64,000 nt of DNA, taken from contig NZ_JBHULV010000038.1 of NCBI RefSeq assembly GCF_042684645.1, positions 39,197 to 103,196 of the forward strand, read 5' to 3'. This DNA comes from Pseudopedobacter alpinus. GTDB taxonomy: Bacteria; Bacteroidota; Bacteroidia; Sphingobacteriales; Sphingobacteriaceae. The notes under the pieces are model-generated. The model had not been told where the DNA came from and made no database searches. It worked only from the letters and a program-made list of their open reading frames with translations. The position numbers were made by a program, and so were the translations under genes. The first letter of the stretch is position 1, and every line of letters begins with the position of its first letter. Positions 1 through 9,894 of the stretch are shown here, piece by piece.

Positions 1-127
1 ACTGTTTATACTTACTCCAAAACGAATATTCGTTTTTGTTTTTAGACATTATTTTACTCTTTTAACTAAAAAAATGAAGGTCGTTATTTTTTATAGAGTA
101 TAAAAGAAGAAGTTTTTATTTTTTTGA

Positions 128-1141
128 TTAGAAATTTTTGGGGCAAGTAACTTGGTAACGGTTGTTTAATGTTAAACCAATAACTATTTCATGCGAACCG
201 TTTGATACTGTATTTAATGCTGATGTTGTAAAATCATAAGCGTAGCCCACATTTAAAAGCGAACCTAAATTAAAGCCTAACATCCCAGAAAAAGAATCGT
301 TTTTGCGGTAGGCCCCTCCTATCCAAACTTTATTTCTGAATGCAATTTTTGTATTTAAATCTATTGATAAAGGCGTTGGATTCACATATTTTAACATTAC
401 AGAAGGGATAACTGTAATATCATCATTAAGCCAAAACCTGTAACCAGTGGTGACAAAATAATGAGGTACCGTTTTACCCGCATTAGCGTTAGCATTATAA
501 ATAAAAGATATGGTTTGAGGTAAAATTTGCTGAACAGATGTACCAAAAAAGAATTCTGCAGAATAAAGCCATATTCCTAAATTAACATCAGGTTTAAGTT
601 TGTTGATTGTACCATTATTTATAATAGCCGCGTCGTTTGGGTCATCTAAGGTTATATCGGCAGTATTTAAACTGGTTCTGTTAATTCCTACACCAACTCC
701 TACCGATAAATTTATTCTGGGTGCTAAACCCAAATGATAAGCGTAGGTTATATTTGCTGTTGTAGTACTAATTGGCCCTGTTTTATCTATAACCGCCATA
801 ATACCAATACCATGGTGAGGGTCAGAAGCTTTGTAATCTGTTTTATAGCTTATTCCCAAAGGGTTTTCTCCTACCATACCAGATGAAGTTGCACCACCCC
901 ATTCATTTGTATTTCCTAAAGGCATGTGAGCTGTAAAATAACTGGTTTCTGGGGCGTTTTGCAAACCAGTCCATTGTTGGCGAGTTGCTGCTTTTACGTC
1001 GATATAACTTTCAATACCCGTTAAAGCAGGATTTACAATGTAATTATTAAGAATATACTGCGTGTATTGGGGTTTTTGCTGCGCATCTAAACCAATAGTA
1101 AACGTAAAATAAATAGTTAAAAAAACAGCAATTATCTTCAT
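128..1141 (-). CDS. PorP/SprF family type IX secretion outer-membrane protein
   Basis: Predicted outer-membrane beta-barrel of the PorP/SprF family, which works with the type IX secretion system of Bacteroidota and often serves one particular large secreted adhesin. The 337-residue length fits the family. It starts with a signal peptide (about residues 1-20, ending in DAQQ), followed by the family's opening block with QYTQYILNNYIVNPALTG near residues 25-43 and alternating beta-strand sequence to the end. The start lies 39 bp after the stop of the adhesin gene on the same strand, so the two probably form one transcript. This pairing of PorP/SprF with a CHU_C-type protein is well known. Which substrate it serves is inferred from adjacency only. 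Confidence 0.9.
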   Translation of the reverse strand: MKIIAVFLTIYFTFTIGLDAQQKPQYTQYILNNYIVNPALTGIESYIDVKAATRQQWTGLQNAPETSYFTAHMPLGNTNEWGGATSSGMVGENPLGISYKTDYKASDPHHGIGIMAVIDKTGPISTTTANITYAYHLGLAPRINLSVGVGVGINRTSLNTADITLDDPNDAAIINNGTINKLKPDVNLGIWLYSAEFFFGTSVQQILPQTISFIYNANANAGKTVPHYFVTTGYRFWLNDDITVIPSVMLKYVNPTPLSIDLNTKIAFRNKVWIGGAYRKNDSFSGMLGFNLGSLLNVGYAYDFTTSALNTVSNGSHEIVIGLTLNNRYQVTCPKNF

Positions 1142-1180
1142 TAAATTATATTCCTTTTTTATCCAATTTAACAGTTCAAT

Positions 1181-4100
1181 TTATTTTACTATTGTTACAG
1201 AACCGCTATATTTTAATTCGCCATCTTTTGCTGTAATTACATAATAATATACGCCCTGTGGTAAAAACTCATTGTTTAATCTACCATCCCAAGGTGTTGT
1301 ATAATCATTTGCCCTGAAAACTTCTTTACCATACCTATTAAAAATTTTAATAGATGCATTTGGATAACTACTTAAATATTTAATGTTCCAAGTATCATTT
1401 ACACCATCCCCATTTGGAGTAAAAGTATTTGGGATTTCAGGGAATTTTAAAACTTGTACAAAAACTTCGTCAATAATGGTACAACCCTCATCACTTTTAA
1501 GTGTTAATGTGTAAGTAATATCTTCTACTGGGGATGCTATAGGGTTTAATACATCGTCTCTATTTAAACCAGTTGACGGTGTCCATTTATAACTCACATT
1601 TTTTCCAACGGCAATTGCATCTAAAAGAATTTCTCCACCTAACAAAATTACTTTGTCTGTTCCGGCATCAAGTTTTGGTGTTTCATAAACTTCAATGTCT
1701 TGCGTTTTTGCAGTTTGACAATTATTTTCTCCTGTAAAAGTATAAGTAATGGGATGTATCCCCACTCCTGCCATTGCCGGAGAAAACAAGCCATCGGCAG
1801 CAATGCCTTTACCGCTGTAAACTCCGTTACCAAGCATTCCGCTTGTTTCTGATGCTTGTGTAATTTTATAAGGTAAAACCTCGGCACATACATTAGTTAA
1901 AGTATTGAAAACAACATTTGGTACCGCTTTTAAAGTAATTGATTTAATAACTTCACTTACACAATTATCGCCAGAAGTGGTTCTCATTTTTACATTAATA
2001 ATTCTTTCAAGCGGAGTGTTAAAAACAGGGTATTTAAAAATATAGGTTTTTTGAATTTCACTTCTTACAGGTGGATTATTATCTATGAGGTTATAAGCAG
2101 CATTATTAGGTTGATTATCGTTATCAAAAAACCACTCTACTTTATTTAATTGCCCAAAACTGATGTTGGTATTATCAACAAAAGTAACCTCAGTATCACT
2201 ACACAAGCCATTGCTATTTAATACTGTAAAGTTTGTATTAGCAATGGCACCTTTAACAGTAAATGGCTTTATTATCGTTTCACTACAACCATTGGCAGCG
2301 GTAACGGTTAAGGTTACTTGATAAGTTCCTGCTGCCCTGTATTGATGAGTTGGATTTTCAATTTTTGATGTTTGATTGCTTCCTTCACCAAAATCCCATA
2401 AATAAGTTAAGCCCAGTTTAGCACCAACAAAGGTTGATAAATTAGTAAATAATGCTTCTCCATTTGGTAAGCAACCATCAGGTAAAGTAAAATCTGCTTT
2501 TGGAATTGCTTTTAAAATGATTGATTTAGGTTGAGTATTTAAACATTCAATACCAGAATATGCTGTCATGGTAACATTAACAGTTTTTTGCGCCGGACTG
2601 TAAAATGTTGGATAAGTATGTGTATATATTTTTTTTGCAGCTGAACTTCTTAAATTAGGATTGTTATCTATTTCTTTAACCGCAGGATTTGAGTTGTCAT
2701 AAACCCATTCAATTTTAGTGATTTCTCCAAAATCTACCGTAGAGTTATCTGTAAAATTTACAGTTTGGTTGCTACATAAAGCACTTTCATTCTGAACTAT
2801 AAAATCAGCCTTTGGTGTACTGCCATTAACTGTGAATTTTTTAGTTATTGTTGTTATACAGCCTTTGGCACTTGTTACGGTTAATGTAACATCATAATCT
2901 TTAGCCACTGAGTATTTATGTGTTGGGTTTGGTGAAGCTGAGGTGTTGTTAGCTCCAGAAGCTGGATCACCAAAATTCCAAAAATAAGTTAAAGCAGAGT
3001 TATCACTTATTGTGGTTTTATTGGTAAACAATGCAGAAGCATCACTTAAACAAATATCTGGGGTTTCAAAATCTACAATTGAAAGAGGGTTAATTGTTAT
3101 TTGTTTGATTATGGTGTCTGCACAGCCTAAATCAGTGGTAACAATAAGTTTAATGTTATAAGTTCCAACAGCAACAAAAGTATGTGATGGATTTTCTAAC
3201 AAAGAAATATTATCCGTTGAAGTTGGGTCGCCAAAATCCCAATCGTATTTCATAATACCATCTACTGTGGTAGATTGATTGGTGAAATTAATTTGATTAT
3301 TTACGCAGGTTATCGCATTGTTAGAAAAGTTGGCAACCGGTAAAGGAACTATTTCAATATTCTTCACCACCAAATCAGACCAGCAACCTTCGGCAGATTT
3401 TACTGAAAGCTTTATGCTTTTAAGTCCAGATGTATTAAAAGCATATTGAGCATTTTTGTTAGTTGATGGTCGTCCTTCGCCATTAAAATCCCATAAATAA
3501 TCTGTAATGGTTTGGGTTGGGATATCAATTGTAGAAAAATTAATTAAATTATTTAAACAAGCTTTGGCTGCTAAATTAAAATCTGCAACAGGCAAAGGGT
3601 TTATAATAAAATCAAATACAAATTCGTCTCCAGTTCCACACGCATCAGCGGTTGGTTTAGTTGTTCTAATTTTATAACTATAGGTATAATCTTTTGTAAA
3701 AGTTATGGAGGAAATTAGCGAGTAATTGTAAATTGTTACACCATCTTTAACTTCATTAGGTAAAATTGGTTGCAGAGTAATGTATTTCAAACCACTACCA
3801 TCACCATTGTCAAATTGAATATCTGAGGCTTCATATGGAAGTTTCAAATTTAAACTATACTCAACACCCACACAACCAGTTTGAACACTTGAAGAAGTGT
3901 TGCCCTTTAAAACCGGGTCTATACCAAAAGCAGTTAAATTAGCCCCAGCGGCGTATCCATAAGAGTCGGCATTTCCGAAACCATAGGCGGTAGCATTAAA
4001 ACCCTCATCAGATAAAAGGTTATGAGTACCTTCTGTAACAGATAATTGTGCATAAGAATAACTAGGATTATTTGGTACTAATAAAAATTGATTTGCAACA

Positions 4101-5302
4101 TTAACTCCATCTAATTTGAAACTTGCAACACCAGTACTTTTTATCACCACATTTATAAAATGTTTAGTAATAGAAAAACGCGGGGTTGAGTACATTGTAA
4201 TTTGAGTTAATGTTTGCTCCAACGGATTTAAGAAAATCATTTCTGGATCGCCAACATCGCCAGCATTATTTGTACATGTTATGCTTCTATTTTGAGTTAC
4301 AGCATATTGAACCAATTGAATAGGTTTATCTGAACTAATTTCATCCACGCTTTGACTTGCAAACTGATAATAAAAACTATTAACAAAACTTGAATTTGGT
4401 ATTATACTCCCATTTAAAGTAACCACAGCAGTAGGGTCGCTTTTAATTACTCTATAAATTACAAAATTTCTATCCTTATGTGGTACAGTAATAAAGCTTT
4501 TACCCCATGTTGAAGTTGGGTAAGCTTGCTGAAATAAATTGTCTGCTGAACCTGGATTTGCACCAGTAAAATTATAATTTAAACAATTAATAGAAATCTT
4601 ACTGCTTCCAGAAAAAACAGCTATTTTTTTACAAGTACCATTACTACTAGATATTGATTTTATTCTAGACCCAGTTAAATCTCCACCACTAGAAGTACCA
4701 CCAAAATTTGTAAATGTTCCCAAAACATTATAAATCTCTCCCTTCTTTAAAGAAATAATATTTTGGGAGTTTGCTGCCCAACCACCTTGTGTTGCAGCTG
4801 TGGGAGTAATTTCTACTTGAGTATCATCTTCTACAGCAACTACAAAAAACCAAGAAACAGAATTTGTTGAGTTAGATTCTTGTTTGTAATTGATAGAGTA
4901 ATAATCTTTACCTAATGTATTTACAGGCAACACTAAAGTAGCGCCAGAAACAGAATTTTGATAAATATGTGCGTAAACAATTACTGGCTTAAGAGAGGTG
5001 ACATGAATGGCATTTTGTGATCGACCATCATTATTTAAGTGAGCAGAAGTTGGAATATCTACAAATTGAACTTGGTTAGCAGTAATTGTTACTGTTTGGG
5101 TAAAACCTAAACCTGGAATAGTTACAGTTGCTGTAGTATTAACATCAGAAGTTATATATAGAACCATTTGACCAACACTGACATGCTTTCCATAGCCCAA
5201 CCAAAATTCGGTGCCTTTATTTGAAGCGCCTTGCCCAAACGAATTCAAACTAGCTATTAAGCACAGCAATATTACTATGCATTTTACAAAATTTTTAAAC
5301 AT
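1181..5302 (-). CDS. Large secreted PKD-repeat adhesin with type B (CHU_C) type IX sorting domain
   Basis: A 1373-residue cell-surface or secreted protein. A signal peptide (about 1-24) is followed by an IgGFc-binding-like N-terminal domain (GTEFWLGYG near residue 31, extending to about 450). Then come several PKD-type domains, recognisable by repeated W(D/N)FGD/WDFGEG motifs between about 570 and 1050, and an Ig-like stretch. The C-terminal ~85 residues carry the gliding-motility-associated domain (FTPNGDGVNDTW, then IKIFNRYGKEVF, WDGR, GVYYYVI), the type B signal for type IX secretion. It precedes a PorP/SprF gene in the same orientation. Adhesion to surfaces or polymers is the likely role, but the ligand cannot be read from the sequence. 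Confidence 0.9.
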   Translation of the reverse strand: MFKNFVKCIVILLCLIASLNSFGQGASNKGTEFWLGYGKHVSVGQMVLYITSDVNTTATVTIPGLGFTQTVTITANQVQFVDIPTSAHLNNDGRSQNAIHVTSLKPVIVYAHIYQNSVSGATLVLPVNTLGKDYYSINYKQESNSTNSVSWFFVVAVEDDTQVEITPTAATQGGWAANSQNIISLKKGEIYNVLGTFTNFGGTSSGGDLTGSRIKSISSSNGTCKKIAVFSGSSKISINCLNYNFTGANPGSADNLFQQAYPTSTWGKSFITVPHKDRNFVIYRVIKSDPTAVVTLNGSIIPNSSFVNSFYYQFASQSVDEISSDKPIQLVQYAVTQNRSITCTNNAGDVGDPEMIFLNPLEQTLTQITMYSTPRFSITKHFINVVIKSTGVASFKLDGVNVANQFLLVPNNPSYSYAQLSVTEGTHNLLSDEGFNATAYGFGNADSYGYAAGANLTAFGIDPVLKGNTSSSVQTGCVGVEYSLNLKLPYEASDIQFDNGDGSGLKYITLQPILPNEVKDGVTIYNYSLISSITFTKDYTYSYKIRTTKPTADACGTGDEFVFDFIINPLPVADFNLAAKACLNNLINFSTIDIPTQTITDYLWDFNGEGRPSTNKNAQYAFNTSGLKSIKLSVKSAEGCWSDLVVKNIEIVPLPVANFSNNAITCVNNQINFTNQSTTVDGIMKYDWDFGDPTSTDNISLLENPSHTFVAVGTYNIKLIVTTDLGCADTIIKQITINPLSIVDFETPDICLSDASALFTNKTTISDNSALTYFWNFGDPASGANNTSASPNPTHKYSVAKDYDVTLTVTSAKGCITTITKKFTVNGSTPKADFIVQNESALCSNQTVNFTDNSTVDFGEITKIEWVYDNSNPAVKEIDNNPNLRSSAAKKIYTHTYPTFYSPAQKTVNVTMTAYSGIECLNTQPKSIILKAIPKADFTLPDGCLPNGEALFTNLSTFVGAKLGLTYLWDFGEGSNQTSKIENPTHQYRAAGTYQVTLTVTAANGCSETIIKPFTVKGAIANTNFTVLNSNGLCSDTEVTFVDNTNISFGQLNKVEWFFDNDNQPNNAAYNLIDNNPPVRSEIQKTYIFKYPVFNTPLERIINVKMRTTSGDNCVSEVIKSITLKAVPNVVFNTLTNVCAEVLPYKITQASETSGMLGNGVYSGKGIAADGLFSPAMAGVGIHPITYTFTGENNCQTAKTQDIEVYETPKLDAGTDKVILLGGEILLDAIAVGKNVSYKWTPSTGLNRDDVLNPIASPVEDITYTLTLKSDEGCTIIDEVFVQVLKFPEIPNTFTPNGDGVNDTWNIKYLSSYPNASIKIFNRYGKEVFRANDYTTPWDGRLNNEFLPQGVYYYVITAKDGELKYSGSVTIVK

Positions 5303-5376
5303 GGTGTGTTAACAGTCAGTTTTGACTATGAAAAATAGGTTTGGTTTATTTTGTAATTAAACAAATTCCCATAAAT

Positions 5377-5406
5377 TAAAGATAGTATTTAAATTGAAAT
5401 ATCAAA
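5377..5406 (-). promoter_or_regulatory. Candidate Bacteroidota-type promoter for the adhesin/PorP operon
   Basis: Read on the minus strand, TTTG (5403-5406) is followed after 18 bp by TATCTTTA (5377-5384), one mismatch from the TAnnTTTG -7 element. It lies about 75 bp upstream of the adhesin start. The surrounding DNA is very AT-rich, so chance matches are possible. Confidence 0.35.
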
Positions 5407-5572
5407 TAATTTAACAACAAAATAACTGATCAAATGGTATTTAAAAAACTCGGTAATTATTTATTCTATACCAAGCATAAACTTATAGTGATGTTTTTAT
5501 AAAATATTGATATTTGTAACTCTGTTTTGGAGAAATTATTAGCGCTCAAAAGCATTCTATAAAATCAAAATA

Positions 5573-6271
5573 ATGATAAATAAAGATATTTACGGTACCG
5601 TTTTAAAAGATTGTTTTAATGGTAAAAAGGATATAGCACTTTTATTGCATAACCATTATGGCGAAGCAGAAGACTATCCCATTGAAATGTTTTTTAGGGA
5701 TGAATGTACCATGCCAGAAGCAGAAACCATTGCACTAAATTTATGCAAAGGCAGAGTTCTAGATTTAGGCGCAGGTACAGGAAATCATACATTAGCTTTA
5801 CAAAATAAGGGTTTTGATGTTACCGCAATTGATGTTTCTGAAGGTGCTTGTGAAATTATGCGAATCAGAGGTGTTAAAAATGTAGTTGGTGCGGATGTTT
5901 TTAATTACAGAGAAGAAAAATTTGACACTTTACTTTTAATGATGAACGGAATTGGTTTTGTTGGATATATTGATGACTTAAAAATATTTTTAAATTTTGC
6001 TAAAACCATACTCCATCCTAATGGGCAAATACTTTTTGATTCGTCTGATGTTTCCTACCTATATGAAGATTTAGATAGATCTGCAGACCCTTATTATGGA
6101 GAAACTGATTACCAATATGAATATAATGGAGAAAAAGGCGAATGGTTTGCTTGGCTTTATATCGATGAGTTTGAAATGAGGAAAGTTGCTTTAGAATGCG
6201 GTTGGGAATTGCAAGTTGTTTATCAAAACCTAAATGATAATTATTTAGGCAGACTAACGCTAAAGTCATAA
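5573..6271 (+). CDS. Class I SAM-dependent methyltransferase
   Basis: A 232-residue cytosolic protein with a Rossmann-type methyltransferase core. The SAM-binding motif I is VLDLGAGTGNHT (about residues 62-73), followed by the acidic end of strand 2 (AIDVSEGA) and a motif resembling post-I (NVVGADVFNY). Strand 4 is DTLLLMMNGIGFVG. The substrate is unknown: the family includes small-molecule, protein and RNA methylases, and the neighbours give no hint because flanking genes run in the opposite direction. The ATG start is chosen because the next in-frame Met would cut into the N-terminal part of the domain. Confidence 0.8.
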   Translation: MINKDIYGTVLKDCFNGKKDIALLLHNHYGEAEDYPIEMFFRDECTMPEAETIALNLCKGRVLDLGAGTGNHTLALQNKGFDVTAIDVSEGACEIMRIRGVKNVVGADVFNYREEKFDTLLLMMNGIGFVGYIDDLKIFLNFAKTILHPNGQILFDSSDVSYLYEDLDRSADPYYGETDYQYEYNGEKGEWFAWLYIDEFEMRKVALECGWELQVVYQNLNDNYLGRLTLKS

Positions 6272-6300
6272 AAAAGGGCAACTGTTTCTTACAGCCGCCC
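6269..6300 (-). terminator. Intrinsic terminator of the flavin-binding stress protein gene
   Basis: On the minus strand a 10-bp stem GGGCGGCTGT/ACAGTTGCCC (two G-U pairs) with a 5-nt loop is followed by TTTTTT. It sits just beyond the stop at 6319 and abuts the convergent methyltransferase stop. Confidence 0.75.
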
Positions 6301-6318
6301 AGTATAAATTTTATTGAT

Positions 6319-6843
6319 TTAAAACTCTAATTTTCCTTCAACACTGTCATCCATACTTTTCCCAATTACCAAAGAGGTAACCATTTTTGCAAAAGCAATC
6401 GTATCACCATGTTTATTGTCCCAATAATAAACATTTGTTGGTACTACTTTTAATAAAAGTATTGTTGGGTCTTCTTTACCTTCAGTAAACCAAACTTTTA
6501 ATAAAGGATTCCAAAGTTCATCTACTTTTTTTTGGTCCTCTACAAATTCTGTAATTCCGTAAATATTTAAAAATCCAGAATTTTTATTTTCTTGAAAGAA
6601 AAGATGCGTAAATGGGTCTGCTTCTATTTCTTCTTTTTTGTAAGTGTCTTTACCAGTCATAAACCATAAGTTACCTTCATCATCAACTTGTAAAATGGAC
6701 ATTGGCCTAACGGACATTGGTATTCCGGTTTTAATGCTGGTACAAAAGAAACAGTTTTCTGCACTGGTTGCAATATCTTTTAATTTATCGATTGCTTCTT
6801 TACCAAATAAATTCTTTTGATTTTCTTTTTTATTAGTTTCCAT
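6319..6843 (-). CDS. Pyridoxamine 5'-phosphate oxidase-like (general stress protein 26 type) flavoprotein
   Basis: A 174-residue protein with the split-barrel flavin-binding fold of the general stress protein 26 branch of the PNPOx-like family. Visible features are the N-terminal helix, CFFCTSIKTGIPMSVRPMSILQVDDEGNLWFMTG (around residues 33-66, quoted here only as the core PMSVRPMS and LWFMTG strands), and DPFTHLFFQENKNSGFLNIYG elements typical of FMN/F420-binding sheets. Members are linked to stress responses but most have no known reaction. It stands as a single gene between two hairpin terminators. Confidence 0.8.
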   Translation of the reverse strand: METNKKENQKNLFGKEAIDKLKDIATSAENCFFCTSIKTGIPMSVRPMSILQVDDEGNLWFMTGKDTYKKEEIEADPFTHLFFQENKNSGFLNIYGITEFVEDQKKVDELWNPLLKVWFTEGKEDPTILLLKVVPTNVYYWDNKHGDTIAFAKMVTSLVIGKSMDDSVEGKLEF

Positions 6844-6921
6844 GATTTTTGTTTTTAACTAAAAAAGCAAAGACCAGACCAAAGCTAAATATGATTTTTT
6901 TTAAACCTTGTATAATTCAGA

Positions 6922-6959
6922 AAAATAAAACGCCAGCTGATGAAAATCAGTTGGCGTTT
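6922..6959 (-). terminator. Intrinsic terminator after the S9 peptidase
   Basis: AAACGCCAGCTGAT (6928-6941) pairs with ATCAGTTGGCGTTT (6946-6959) around a 4-nt loop. Read on the minus strand the stem is followed by a T-rich tract, just downstream of the peptidase stop at 6983. Confidence 0.8.
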
Positions 6960-6982
6960 GTAAATAGACTATAGTCAATTAT

Positions 6983-9805
6983 CTATTTCACCAATTCAAA
7001 CCCCCAATTTTTTCCTTTTTCTGTTGCAGGTACTCCTTTAATCATCCAAACTGGCGCAGGTGCATCTTTTAGGTAGTGGTCAAAAAATTGTTGCTCCCTA
7101 ATTGATATGTCTTTTCGGTTTTCTCGTTTTATTAAGTTATGCTCCTCGCCGTTATAATTAAGCATCCAAACTGGCTTACCTAATCTACGCAATGCCGTAA
7201 ACATTTCAATCCCTTGGTACCAAGGCACAGCTCCGTCTCCATCATTTGCCATAATTACAACTGGTGTTTGCACATTTGGCATTTTAAACAAAGGCGAGTT
7301 TTCTACATACAACTCTGGCTTTTCCCAAATAGTTGCTCCAATCCTACTCTGTGTTTTTTCATACTGAAACTGCCTATTCATTCCGCTTTGCCAACGTATG
7401 CCACCATAAGCAGAAAACATATTTACCACTGGTGCACCAGACCATGCAGCAGCATATTTATTATTTACTGTAATTAAATGTGCAACTTGATAACCACCCC
7501 AACTTTGTCCTTGGATACCAATTTTAGCAGCATTAACCCATGTGTTTTTTGCTAAAAAATCAACTCCAGAATTAATAAACTCTTCTGCAGATTTTCCCGG
7601 ATAACCAATTTCGTAACTAATATCTGGCGTAAACACCAAATAACCATTACTTACAAAATAGCTTATATTTAAACGAGAAGGTGTTGGTGCTGGTGCTTGA
7701 TAGTTAAATAAATTATCAGAAACTTTCTCATAAAAATACACCAACATTGGGTACTTTTTATTTGGGTCAAAATCTTCTGGTTTATATAAAACTCCGGTTG
7801 CTTTGTATCCTTTTGGAGTTGTCCAGTTTACCAATTCTGCTGTTCCCCAATTGTAATTACTTTGTTGAAGATTGATGTCACTTAATTTCTCTTCAGACTT
7901 AAAATCTGATGAAAAATATACGTTTGCTGATTCTTTGTAGTTGTCTTTTTCGTAAATATATTGGTTAATATCTTTCGCTTTAATTGGGGTAGAAAAACTG
8001 TAATCATCCATTACAATTTTAATGGGATTACCAATTTTTGATAAAGAATGACTGTAAAAACCGTTTTGTTTGTTCACGTTATTAAAAGCAGTTAATAAAA
8101 TATCTCCTTTTAATTTAATGGCCTTCTTTTCCTTATCTAAATGTATGTATCTAAAAGTTATTTGATTGGTACGTCCGTAGCCGTTCGTTAAATTTTTACC
8201 TAAACCTGTTTCTGGGTTGTATGCCCAAATATCATATCTATCGTAAATTAAAATTTGTTTTTCATCTTCGGTAAAACCGGCGTAGCTATAATCACTAGCA
8301 TCATCAGGTACATCATTTTCTTCGTCTCCAAAACTAATCCCTTTTGCTTGTAAAAGTTTTACTTTTTTACTTGTTAAATTACTGTAAGTGTACCAATTTT
8401 GTTCTTTTCTATCAAACCAAGCAACATAATTACCTTTAGGCGAAAATCTATAATTTGCCCTAGCATCTTTATTAATTAATGTTTTATTTCCTGTTGCAAG
8501 ATTATAAATATATGCACTTCTTAAAGTTGAACCTTCCCACTGCATAGATACTCTGTTCCCATAATCAGAAGAAATTAAAGCAAAATCTCCGTTAGCATCT
8601 TCTGGTAAATCAACGTTATTTAGTTCTTCGGTTGCTATTTGAGTAAATTTACCACTCTTTAAATCAACCATCGCTAAATAGCTCTCTTTCAGCTTTCTGC
8701 TTAAGTTTGCCAACTGCATAGGCTGCAAATAATCATCCTGATAATTCCATATATCCACTTTAGCAACTTCAAAATCTACTATGGTAGTATCTTTTGCAAC
8801 AGGTATTGGTGCTGTACCAAAAAACAACCTATTCCCGTTTTTGCTAAAAAACACTTTGCCATTTTCACTTACAGTATTTTCTAATGGCATGCCAGCAGTG
8901 TTTTTTGTAACTACAACGTTAGCACTATCCGTTTTAAAGTTGTATAAATATAAATCAAATGGCTTTACTAAAGCTTTTTCTGCACTTTTATTACCTACAA
9001 AAGCCAATTGATTTGCTTCTTCATCAAAAACAAAATTTTTATAAATTCCTTTACCAGACGTAAGATTTGTTGTTTTTTTAGTAGCAATTTCAAATATAAA
9101 AACACCAGCTTTAGTAGCGGAATCTTTTTTTACTGCTGTGGCATTATATAATAGGTATGCTCCATTTTTGCTTAACAAATAATCTGTAACACCTTTAAAA
9201 GTTACATCGTTGTTACTTTTTAAATACTTTAAAACTAAAACAGTTCCCTCTTTTGAAGCCGCTGGTTTAGCTTCTTCATCAGCAAAGAAATAATCACTGT
9301 CAGTTTTTTTATTTGGCTTTTTTGCTTTTGTAGTATCTGCTAGTTCTTTATCCAGTAAATAAACTAAAACATTACTATTATTTTCTGGCAATGCAAAAGA
9401 TTTTACATTAGCTATTTTCTGTAAATTTTTACTGCCAAAATTTAAAATCCCTAAAGAATCTTTGGGCATTTCATCAGGCTTTTTCTTTTTAATTTTTGCT
9501 TTTCTTACATCGGCATAACTTGGCTTAATTAAAAAAGCTAAAAACTCTTCGTCTTTTGTAAAAGAAAAATTTTCTACCCTTGGGTAGTTAAAAGCAATTG
9601 CAGTTGTTTTCGGGTTTTTTACAAATAAATTGGCATCACCAGCCTGTGGTGTAACACTATAACCAACCCACTTAGCTTGGATACTAATTTGTTTGTTAGC
9701 TACATTTTGCCATTCATCGTAAACAGAATGATTTAAGGGCGCTTTTTGCCCAAAAGTTAAAAGTGCGCAAAATGTGAATGAAGATAAAAGTATTATTTTT
9801 CGCAT
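6983..9805 (-). CDS. Secreted S9 family (prolyl oligopeptidase-like) serine peptidase
   Basis: A 940-residue exported peptidase. A signal peptide (about 1-19, ending LTFGQ) precedes a long beta-propeller-like region with WD40/PD40-type strands up to about residue 660. The C-terminal alpha/beta-hydrolase domain has the nucleophile motif GQSWGG (Ser near 768), a probable acid in ANDGDGAVPW (near 855) and a His in GEEHNL (near 887), so the catalytic triad looks complete. The propeller limits substrates to peptides in this family. The gene is longer than classical prolyl oligopeptidases and resembles the periplasmic S9 enzymes common in Bacteroidota. It is a single gene with its own terminator. 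Confidence 0.88.
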   Translation of the reverse strand: MRKIILLSSFTFCALLTFGQKAPLNHSVYDEWQNVANKQISIQAKWVGYSVTPQAGDANLFVKNPKTTAIAFNYPRVENFSFTKDEEFLAFLIKPSYADVRKAKIKKKKPDEMPKDSLGILNFGSKNLQKIANVKSFALPENNSNVLVYLLDKELADTTKAKKPNKKTDSDYFFADEEAKPAASKEGTVLVLKYLKSNNDVTFKGVTDYLLSKNGAYLLYNATAVKKDSATKAGVFIFEIATKKTTNLTSGKGIYKNFVFDEEANQLAFVGNKSAEKALVKPFDLYLYNFKTDSANVVVTKNTAGMPLENTVSENGKVFFSKNGNRLFFGTAPIPVAKDTTIVDFEVAKVDIWNYQDDYLQPMQLANLSRKLKESYLAMVDLKSGKFTQIATEELNNVDLPEDANGDFALISSDYGNRVSMQWEGSTLRSAYIYNLATGNKTLINKDARANYRFSPKGNYVAWFDRKEQNWYTYSNLTSKKVKLLQAKGISFGDEENDVPDDASDYSYAGFTEDEKQILIYDRYDIWAYNPETGLGKNLTNGYGRTNQITFRYIHLDKEKKAIKLKGDILLTAFNNVNKQNGFYSHSLSKIGNPIKIVMDDYSFSTPIKAKDINQYIYEKDNYKESANVYFSSDFKSEEKLSDINLQQSNYNWGTAELVNWTTPKGYKATGVLYKPEDFDPNKKYPMLVYFYEKVSDNLFNYQAPAPTPSRLNISYFVSNGYLVFTPDISYEIGYPGKSAEEFINSGVDFLAKNTWVNAAKIGIQGQSWGGYQVAHLITVNNKYAAAWSGAPVVNMFSAYGGIRWQSGMNRQFQYEKTQSRIGATIWEKPELYVENSPLFKMPNVQTPVVIMANDGDGAVPWYQGIEMFTALRRLGKPVWMLNYNGEEHNLIKRENRKDISIREQQFFDHYLKDAPAPVWMIKGVPATEKGKNWGFELVK

Positions 9806-9894
9806 ATCAGAAATTAAATATTTCTTAAATATGCTTAAAGTTCAATTTATAAGTAGATTAAGCACTAAAATATTACAATTGCACTATGATAGTT

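Noticed and set aside
19..36. Palindrome AAAACGAATATTCGTTTT as a terminator of the PorP/SprF gene
   Set aside because: Perfectly symmetric but almost all A/T, with a very short GC part and no free loop; it is nearly 100 bp beyond the stop. Too weak to call.
1648..1893. 81-residue frame on the minus strand within the adhesin gene
   Set aside because: It lies wholly inside a well-supported coding frame and shows no family motif; shadow of the real gene. The same holds for the other antisense or out-of-frame frames in the window, such as 6018-6281, 45510-46073 and 17418-17798.
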